Source: an uncultured Mollicutes bacterium
GTDB taxonomy: Bacteria > Bacillota_I > Bacilli_A > RFN20 > CAG-826
Assembly (NCBI GenBank): GCA_945935945.1
Contig: CAMESA010000013.1
Coordinates: forward strand, 1 to 16,064
Reading direction: 5' to 3'
Length of the DNA stretch: 16,064 nucleotides
In this document: piece by piece, positions 10,470-16,064 of the stretch
Numbering within the stretch: the first letter of the stretch is position 1
Layout: the number at the start of each line of letters is the position of its first letter
Made by a program: the position numbers and the translations under genes
Notes under the pieces: model-generated
Seen by the model: the letters and a program-made list of their open reading frames with translations, nothing else
Told to the model about the DNA's origin: nothing
Database searches by the model: none

Positions 10470-11141
10470 ATGGGTCAGATTTGTTTAATTTTAGGTCCTA
10501 GCGGTACAGGAAAATCTGCATCGCTTAGAAATTTAAAAAAAGAGGAATGTTTAATTTTTAACACGGCAAATAAATTAATGCCGTTTAAGTCTGAATTAAC
10601 TTGTATCAATTTACGTGACCAGAACAGTAGTACACGTTACGAGACTATCAAGTCTTATATTCAAACACTATCAGTGAATGATAAACGCTGCAAGATGTAT
10701 GTGGTAGATGATGCTCAATTCTTGATGGCTTTTGAATTGATGAGTAGAGCAAACGAAAAGGGATATGACAAGTTCACAGAGATTGCTCGTCATTGGTCTG
10801 ATTTGATGGAATATATCAGTGGATATACTCCTGATGATGTGATTGTGTATTTCTTAATGCATAACGAATACGACAATACAAATGGAACATACAAAGCCAA
10901 AACAGTCGGCAAGATGGTTGAGCAGTATATGTCACCTGAATCGTTAGCAACGATTGTATTGGGAACTAAATGTACTGAAGGTAAATATACATTCACAACA
11001 CATAACAGTGGCTCAGACACGTGCAAAAGCCCTATTGGAATGTTTAAAGATGATGAAATCGACAACGATTTAAAGCTAGTCGATTCAACGATTCGTGATT
11101 ATTACGGATTCGATAAATTAGATAAAAAAGTTTCAAAATAA
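10470..11141 (+). CDS. Sak4-like phage recombination ATPase (AAA/RecA-like)
   Basis: 223 residues. Walker A GPSGTGKS is at 9-16 and a Walker B-type MYVVDDAQ at 76-83; the middle contains IVYFLMHNEYD, in the position of the RecA-core sensor strand. Size, motifs and the following DUF669/SSB-like gene match the single-domain Sak4 family, a minimal RecA-like annealing or strand-exchange protein working with a phage SSB. It is commonly annotated as a nucleotide-binding or AAA family protein. ATG 10470 has ggagga about 8 nt upstream. It probably acts in recombination-dependent replication of the phage genome. Confidence 0.8.
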   Translation: MGQICLILGPSGTGKSASLRNLKKEECLIFNTANKLMPFKSELTCINLRDQNSSTRYETIKSYIQTLSVNDKRCKMYVVDDAQFLMAFELMSRANEKGYDKFTEIARHWSDLMEYISGYTPDDVIVYFLMHNEYDNTNGTYKAKTVGKMVEQYMSPESLATIVLGTKCTEGKYTFTTHNSGSDTCKSPIGMFKDDEIDNDLKLVDSTIRDYYGFDKLDKKVSK

Positions 11142-11155
11142 GGAGGATTTATTAA

Positions 11156-11710
11156 ATGAAGAAAATTGAAAACTTTGAACAAGTAAAAGCTAGTGGTGAG
11201 TTCGACCAACTAAAACCAGGAGGATACATCGGTGTTCTTTATAAAGCGGAAGATGAATCAGAAAAGGAGTATTTGAAAGTATCATTCGATATCGCAGAAG
11301 GTGAGTTTGCAGACTATTACAAGAATTTATATAGCCAGTTTAACTTCTGGGGTGGTGTGTTCATCCGCTCGTACAAGGAAAAGGCCTTATCAATGTTTAA
11401 AGGCTTTATCAAAGCAGTTGAAGAATCAAATGTCGGCTATGTATGGAATTGGGATGAATCAACTTTGAAAGGAAAGAAGGTCGGCTTAATCCTTCAAGAA
11501 GAAGAATATGTACCAACTGGTGGTGCTCATGCAGGCGAATTGCGTACTCGTTTAATTGTTCAGAAAGTTGTAAATGTTGAAACAATCAAAAGCGGTAAAT
11601 ATAAAGTTCCTGAATTGAAGAAGTTGGATAAATATACTGGTCCAACAGTTCAGACTCAACCGACTGCACCTCAACCAGTCAATATTTCCAATGATGACTT
11701 ACCATTCTAA
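11156..11710 (+). CDS. DUF669 family protein, probable phage single-strand DNA-binding protein
   Basis: 184 residues. The opening (MKKIENFEQVKASGEFDQLKPGGYI), then YLKVSFDIAEGEFADYY and FKGFIKAVEESN, follow the DUF669 pattern. A flexible Pro/Gln/Thr-rich stretch (~160-175) leads to an acidic tip NDDLPF at the very C-terminus. That tip is the hallmark of SSBs, which use it to dock partner proteins, and the Sak4-like gene directly upstream is a known partner of such proteins. I infer an SSB role: coating single-stranded DNA during replication and recombination. aggagg lies ~9 nt before ATG. Confidence 0.8.
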   Translation: MKKIENFEQVKASGEFDQLKPGGYIGVLYKAEDESEKEYLKVSFDIAEGEFADYYKNLYSQFNFWGGVFIRSYKEKALSMFKGFIKAVEESNVGYVWNWDESTLKGKKVGLILQEEEYVPTGGAHAGELRTRLIVQKVVNVETIKSGKYKVPELKKLDKYTGPTVQTQPTAPQPVNISNDDLPF

Positions 11711-12202
11711 ATGAATGCGATTTATTGTGATACAAGAGAAAAGCCTAAAGCTATTGAATCGTTAAGTGAACAAATAAAAAAGAAAGGATATGAGTTGGTA
11801 CGCACTAAGCTATATGTTGGTGATTATCAACTTTTATCCAATCCGTATTTAGTTGTCGACAGAAAAAAAAATCTTCAAGAAATCATTGGAAATGTTACGC
11901 ACGATCATAAACGATTCAAAGCAGAATTAGAGCGAGCGCAAGAACTAGGAATACATGTAATCGTATTAATCGAGCACTCACCAGCAATTAAATGTATTGA
12001 TGATATTCGATATTGGCACAATCCAAGATTGAAAGTGTCACCTAAAGCTACTACTGGTGCTCAATTGATTAAGATACTTACCACGATGCAAATGATATAT
12101 GATGTTGAATTTCAATTTTGTTCCAAAAATCAAACGGGAAATAAAATTGTTGAAATATTAGAGAAAGGAGCAGTTGAACATGGAAAAGCGAGCGAAATCT
12201 AG
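11711..12202 (+). CDS. ERCC4-type nuclease
   Basis: 163 residues. Motifs of the ERCC4/XPF nuclease fold are present: CDTREK (Asp7), YVGDYQL (Asp38), and VVDRKKNLQEI (Asp50-Arg51-Lys52, variant of the usual ERKxxxD). They are followed by FKAELERAQELGIHVIVLIEH. Members cut branched or flapped DNA. A place between the SSB-like and primase-helicase genes suggests processing of replication or recombination intermediates. The ATG follows the upstream stop directly (TAAATG) with no separate ribosome site, so translation is probably coupled. The last 23 nt overlap the next gene. Confidence 0.82.
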   Translation: MNAIYCDTREKPKAIESLSEQIKKKGYELVRTKLYVGDYQLLSNPYLVVDRKKNLQEIIGNVTHDHKRFKAELERAQELGIHVIVLIEHSPAIKCIDDIRYWHNPRLKVSPKATTGAQLIKILTTMQMIYDVEFQFCSKNQTGNKIVEILEKGAVEHGKASEI

Positions 12203-14663
12203 CGAGTTGATTAAATCCAAAATCAACTGCTTTGATTTATTAAATGAATTTAATATTGAAACACAACGATGCAGTGGTGAAGATTCATACAGATGTAAAT
12301 CATTTACACATGAAGGAACTAATCCAACATCATGCCAAGTTTGGCAGGACTCATGGTATTGCCATAGCTCGAAAAAAGGTGGGGATGTTATCTCGATGTA
12401 TGCTTATCTGAAATACAACGGTGACAACTCAAAAGCTTTCTCTGATTTATTGTATCGTTTAAACATTGGTGATGATGATTACAGAAAAGAAGAGATTGAT
12501 AATTACAAGACAGATATGGAACGTTTGCGATTAAATGTTGAGCAATATCATAAGAATTTGAAACCTGAACACAGACAGTATTTTTATAGCAGACACATAT
12601 TTGATGAATTTATTGATACGTACAAGTGTGGTTATGACCCTTATTCAGACAGAATCATTATTCCAGTATGGAAGGATGGTCAACCAATCTATTGGTGCGC
12701 TCGTGCTTTTGATTCGAGCAAAATTTCAAAAGATTATCCTAAATATAAAAAGCCTACGATTGGATTTAGTTCATATCGTGAGAATGAATTATATGGATAC
12801 GATACCTTAGATAGAGGCAACGATGATTTGTGGATTGCAGAGGGTGTATTTGATTTTGCATCTCTTTGGGAAGAAGGAGAGTCGGTATTGTGTAATGCTA
12901 CAGGCATGAGCAATAAGCACATCCAAACAGTCATGCAAGTTGCTAAAGATTTTAAACGATTAATCTTATGTTTCGATAACGATTCAAGTGGTACTCAATT
13001 TACACATAGAATGTTCAAATCGTGTTTTGAACACAACATTCAATTCACAATCGTGACGATCCCAACTGAATACAGAAAAAAGCCAATCAAAGATATATCA
13101 GATGCATATTGTGTTGGCTTGAAACCAAGTGAATTACTTGAAAAGCATAGTCGTGATGGTATGAAAGAATACCTAAGTCAATTCGATGATTATGATTCCT
13201 TATACGCATATATCAATCCATTAGCTCCTTATTTGAATCGAAAGACAAAGAATCGTGTAATTGATTATATCAATGAATGTATTTCATTTAATTCTCGAGA
13301 CAAAAAGGACCTTATAAAAATGCTTGATAGGTCAAAAACTCAAAATGAAATGGCTGCAGACTTCATAAAAGGATATGAATATGATCTTTGGCATGATGTA
13401 GCAAATGGAATGTATCGGTTTAATGGAACACATTGGCAAAGCGTAAATGAATTTATAATTCGTAAAGCTTTCGAACAAATGTATGATGTCCGCAACAATG
13501 AGGAAAAGTCAATTATTGATAAGGTCAAAGTACAGACAACGGACGAGAATGAGCCTATGCCAAATCAAAAGGAATGTTTCAATGTAGCAAATGGAACAAT
13601 TTATTTTGATAAAAATAATCCAGAAGAACCATATAAATTTGAGCGTAATCACAACATTAAAGATTACTGTGATTATTGTCAGGAATACGACTACAATCCT
13701 AAAGCCGATGATTCAAAGATTAAATTATTCCTGCATCAGATTTTCGCAAATCATCCAAGTGGTGAAGAGAACATGGTCAATCGGTTCAAGGAATATTTAG
13801 GCAGTTTATTTAACCCAACCAATATCGAAGGCAAAGCAATCATGTGGATTGGTGATGGCTCAAATGGAAAGTCTAAATTAAATGAAATTATTGAAAAGAT
13901 GTTAGGCGATTCATTATGTTGTGCGATTCCAGTTGAGGCCTTATCACGTGAGTTTAGATTGCAAAGCTTAATTGGAAAATGGGTTAATTTCTTTCACGAT
14001 CCAAAGCCTGATACTTCAGAAAATGAAAATATCATGAAGAACTTATGCACGAATGACAAGATTACTACAAATGTTAAAAATAAAGAACCAGTATCATTCC
14101 ATCCAAGAGCAAGCATCTTTATTGATGCAAATGAATGCTTTCACCCAAAAGATAAAACAAATGGATGGCAGAGAAGATTCACAAAAACAACTCACAGATT
14201 GTACAACTCATTCACTTCTGATGAAGATAAGGTCGATAACATTTCTGTATTTCCTGCAGACGACCAAATCGTCGAACACTTGTGTGAAGGAGAAGGCCTA
14301 AGTGCGATATTGAACTATGCACTTGAAGGATATGCTCGATTGGTACGCAATGGAAATAAATACACTCCAATTCCACGTGATGTAAACATGGACATGGAAT
14401 TACTTGGAGCAGGCAATCACTTATTTGTATTCGCATCACAATTTGAATTTGATACAAGGACCGAACTTACATCGGAAGAGTTATATATGTGTTATCGTGA
14501 TTGGTATTTGAATCAAGGTTATTTGGAGAAGTTTATTTTAACAAAAGATAAGTTCTCAAAACGCATCGAACAAGAATTTATACGTGCAGATAGAGCAATC
14601 GAGAAAGTTAAAAAGCCATATGCAAATGTGTATGTAGATTTGACTTATAACAAAGATGAGTAG
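12180..14663 (+). CDS. Phage primase-helicase (zinc finger-TOPRIM-SF3/D5 helicase)
   Basis: 827 residues from ATG 12180 (aaaggag ~10 nt upstream; a TTG at 12174 is less likely). The N-terminal ~20-95 region resembles a CHC2-type zinc finger (SYRCKSFTHEG, SWYCHSSKKGGDV). A TOPRIM core follows at ~217-285, with Glu221 in WIAEGVFD and Asp266/Asp268 in LCFDNDSSG. The C-terminal half is a D5/P4-type superfamily 3 helicase with Walker A GDGSNGKS at 558-565, Walker B ASIFIDANE at 644-652 and a downstream NGWQRRFTKT arginine motif. One protein thus primes and unwinds, as P4 alpha does, and could recognise origin iterons. Element E3, with such iterons, begins 4 nt after its stop, and a homologous copy (E2) lies near attP. 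Confidence 0.9.
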   Translation: MEKRAKSSELIKSKINCFDLLNEFNIETQRCSGEDSYRCKSFTHEGTNPTSCQVWQDSWYCHSSKKGGDVISMYAYLKYNGDNSKAFSDLLYRLNIGDDDYRKEEIDNYKTDMERLRLNVEQYHKNLKPEHRQYFYSRHIFDEFIDTYKCGYDPYSDRIIIPVWKDGQPIYWCARAFDSSKISKDYPKYKKPTIGFSSYRENELYGYDTLDRGNDDLWIAEGVFDFASLWEEGESVLCNATGMSNKHIQTVMQVAKDFKRLILCFDNDSSGTQFTHRMFKSCFEHNIQFTIVTIPTEYRKKPIKDISDAYCVGLKPSELLEKHSRDGMKEYLSQFDDYDSLYAYINPLAPYLNRKTKNRVIDYINECISFNSRDKKDLIKMLDRSKTQNEMAADFIKGYEYDLWHDVANGMYRFNGTHWQSVNEFIIRKAFEQMYDVRNNEEKSIIDKVKVQTTDENEPMPNQKECFNVANGTIYFDKNNPEEPYKFERNHNIKDYCDYCQEYDYNPKADDSKIKLFLHQIFANHPSGEENMVNRFKEYLGSLFNPTNIEGKAIMWIGDGSNGKSKLNEIIEKMLGDSLCCAIPVEALSREFRLQSLIGKWVNFFHDPKPDTSENENIMKNLCTNDKITTNVKNKEPVSFHPRASIFIDANECFHPKDKTNGWQRRFTKTTHRLYNSFTSDEDKVDNISVFPADDQIVEHLCEGEGLSAILNYALEGYARLVRNGNKYTPIPRDVNMDMELLGAGNHLFVFASQFEFDTRTELTSEELYMCYRDWYLNQGYLEKFILTKDKFSKRIEQEFIRADRAIEKVKKPYANVYVDLTYNKDE

Positions 14664-14666
14664 ATT

Positions 14667-14780
14667 TATGGAAGGTATGGAGGGTATTTCTTACTTATAT
14701 TATTTTTCTAGATAAAAATAAAAATAAATATATAAATAAATAGAGATTAGAACGACCTTCCACCTTCCATACCCTCCATA
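14667..14780. repeat. Iteron-flanked AT-rich element E3
   Basis: The left arm is tatggaagg-tatggaggg (14667-14684). The right arm, on the minus strand, reads tatggaggg-tatggaagg-tggaagg (14757-14780). The outer ends pair over 19 bp (14667-14685 with 14762-14780) with one mismatch and one G-T. The AT-only centre includes ttatattatttttcta (14695-14710), identical to E2. It fills the gap between the primase-helicase gene and the next gene. Candidate replication origin or helicase-loading site. Confidence 0.7.
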
Positions 14781-14798
14781 GCTTAGAAAGGAACAAAA

Positions 14799-15146
14799 AT
14801 GAACCCAAAACAAAAAGCAGTTGATAATATCACAAATTATCTCAATAAAAGAATCGAAAAAAACAATCATAAGTTATTGGATTATCGAGACAGAGAAAAA
14901 GTTTATGGCTTACGTTATGAAGATAAAAAAGATGTAATTCATGCAGAGAATGAATTTATTAATAACATTTTGCGAGGTGATGCAGTAACACAATTTAATG
15001 ACGATAGACTAGAAAGGCTTAAAAGCAAAGTTAATAGACTATTAGGCGAATTAGAAGAACTCCAAGCATATAAATCAGTCGACAGGCGTTTTATTGAAAT
15101 TGCAATTCAAAAAAGTGGAATTCTTAATGAGGTTATAAAAAAATGA
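14799..15146 (+). CDS. Hypothetical coiled-coil protein
   Basis: 115 residues, ATG 14799 with agaaagga ~7 nt upstream. It is charged and helical (ITNYLNKRIEKNNHKLLDYRD, DRLERLKSKVNRLLGELEEL) with leucine spacing of a coiled coil at ~75-97. No catalytic motif or membrane segment. First gene after the candidate origin element; its stop overlaps the next start (ATGA). Function unknown. Confidence 0.7.
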   Translation: MNPKQKAVDNITNYLNKRIEKNNHKLLDYRDREKVYGLRYEDKKDVIHAENEFINNILRGDAVTQFNDDRLERLKSKVNRLLGELEELQAYKSVDRRFIEIAIQKSGILNEVIKK

Positions 15147-15448
15147 GTAAATGTAATAAATGCAAATACGAACATAATTCCGCAGGTGATGAACCATGCG
15201 TGAGTTGCAGTGTATTAACAAATCATTTTGAGCCAAAAGAACATGATGAAATCGACATGGTGAATCATCCACAACATTATCAACATGGAATTGAGCCAAT
15301 TGAATTTATCGAATCTCATAACCTTAATTTCAATCTAGGAAATGTAATTAAATATGTATCACGTGCTCAGTTTAAAGGAACGGAAGCAGAAGATTTAAAA
15401 AAGGCAAAATGGTATTTAGAAAGAGAGATTAAAAGACATGACAAGTAA
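15143..15448 (+). CDS. DUF3310 protein with N-terminal zinc finger
   Basis: 101 residues. A Cys4 finger (Cys4, Cys7, Cys19, Cys22) leads into a DUF3310 domain: VNHPQHYQHGIEPIEFI, then FNLGNVIKYVSRA and EDLKKAKWYLEREI. DUF3310 proteins are small and common in phages, often near nucleotide-metabolism genes; their role is not established to my knowledge, although a link to nucleotide handling is suggested by context. Here a dUTPase gene follows, overlapping by 11 nt. Confidence 0.85.
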   Translation: MSKCNKCKYEHNSAGDEPCVSCSVLTNHFEPKEHDEIDMVNHPQHYQHGIEPIEFIESHNLNFNLGNVIKYVSRAQFKGTEAEDLKKAKWYLEREIKRHDK

Positions 15449-15953
15449 AGAATTTGAATTGATTAAAGAAATGCTTCAAATGCAAGCAAAGCTAGATGAA
15501 GCAATTATGAAGGAATACGGATTAAATGAAATTGATGAAGAGAATTTAAGAATGGCAATACTTGACGAAGTAGGAGAATTAACACACGAGCTTAAAGGGA
15601 ATTGGTGTTGGTGGAAGAAAACACAAGCTCCTGTTGATAATAAAAAGGTTTTAGGAGAGTTAGTAGACATTTGGCATTTCGTATTAAGCTATCAGAATAA
15701 TTTCAATGGTGGTGAAAAAGGAATTTTAAATATTTTAATGTTTAACAGAAATTCAGATAATATACTCAATTTATTAATGACTAATGAATATAAGTTGAGT
15801 GAAACATTGACTGATTTATCTACATGGAATATTCATAAAATGGAAAGATTAATTGCAATCTCAGAATACTTAGGTTTCACAATTGAGCAAGTATATGAAT
15901 GCTATTGTGGAAAGAACAAAATCAACTATCAGAGATTGAAGGAGGGGTATTAA
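15438..15953 (+). CDS. dUTPase, all-alpha dimeric type (dUTPase_2)
   Basis: 171 residues. The all-alpha NTP-pyrophosphatase motifs are present: ILDEVGELTHELKGNWCWWK (metal-binding glutamates at 44 and 47, then the Trp-rich substrate region) and GELVDIWHFVLSY (Glu74, Asp77). These mark the dimeric dUTPase family, which hydrolyses dUTP to dUMP and pyrophosphate. This keeps uracil out of phage DNA and supplies dTMP synthesis. The C-terminal ~60 residues (METLT-like helical part, then YLGFTIEQVYECYCGKN) are typical. The gene overlaps the DUF3310 gene by 11 nt. Confidence 0.88.
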   Translation: MTSKEFELIKEMLQMQAKLDEAIMKEYGLNEIDEENLRMAILDEVGELTHELKGNWCWWKKTQAPVDNKKVLGELVDIWHFVLSYQNNFNGGEKGILNILMFNRNSDNILNLLMTNEYKLSETLTDLSTWNIHKMERLIAISEYLGFTIEQVYECYCGKNKINYQRLKEGY

Positions 15954-15964
15954 GATTTGGAAGT

Positions 15965-16064
15965 ATGACATTTGAAGAATATCATGAAATAAATAGGAAA
16001 TATGGATTAAAAATTATGCCATTTGATATTGATTTGAATAAATTTACAAAAGAAGAATACGAAG
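15965..16064 (+). CDS. Hypothetical protein, 3' truncated by window
   Basis: ATG 15965 opens a frame to the window end (33 codons: MTFEEYHEINRKYG, then PFDIDLNKFTKEEYE). The strong ggagggg at 15941-15947 is 17 nt away; other start triplets nearer to it run into stops, so 15965 is the only workable start. Too short to classify. Confidence 0.5.
   Translation, partial: MTFEEYHEINRKYGLKIMPFDIDLNKFTKEEYE

Overview
The window is part of a temperate tailed phage of a low-GC Gram-positive host (Bacillota). The evidence is strongly AT-rich DNA, AGGAGG-type ribosome sites, a holin/amidase lysis cassette, a tyrosine integrase, an XRE repressor/Cro-like switch, a Rha/KilAC antirepressor and a Sak4/SSB/primase-helicase replication module. 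The host genus cannot be fixed; a gut Erysipelotrichia- or Clostridia-like host would fit, but that is a guess.

Layout: 1-1049 holds the end of a tail-fibre gene followed by three further fibre-tip cassettes in alternating orientation, with recombination-site-like repeats at their starts. A second tyrosine recombinase (1051-1944, minus) abuts the last repeat. This looks like a phage shufflon that swaps the receptor-binding tip. 1991-4002 is the lysis cassette (small gene, holin, membrane/coiled-coil protein, amidase). 4003-4996 is non-coding and appears to contain attP: a GC-rich block shaped like a tRNA 3' end, flanked by matching 18-bp arm repeats. It also holds two of three copies of an iteron-flanked AT-rich element. 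4997-6928 is the lysogeny operon (integrase, small gene, repressor; minus). 7073-8069 is the early rightward start (Cro-like, antirepressor). 8070-8717 is non-coding and includes a ~300-nt RNA candidate closed by a 26-bp stem. 8718-16064 holds small early genes, a second structured leader (28-bp stem, 9367-9512), then Sak4-like ATPase, DUF669/SSB-like protein, ERCC4-type nuclease, TOPRIM-SF3 primase-helicase, a third iteron element, a DUF3310 protein, dUTPase and a truncated last gene.

Lysis genes sit directly beside the integrase with only the attP-like region between them, so the window most likely comes from an unintegrated (circular or replicating) phage genome rather than a prophage with host flanks.

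The most unusual content is the double-sided shufflon, two long RNA stems in which every non-Watson-Crick pair is a plus-strand G-U wobble, and the dispersed iteron elements that resemble a two-part (ori plus crr) origin for the encoded primase-helicase.
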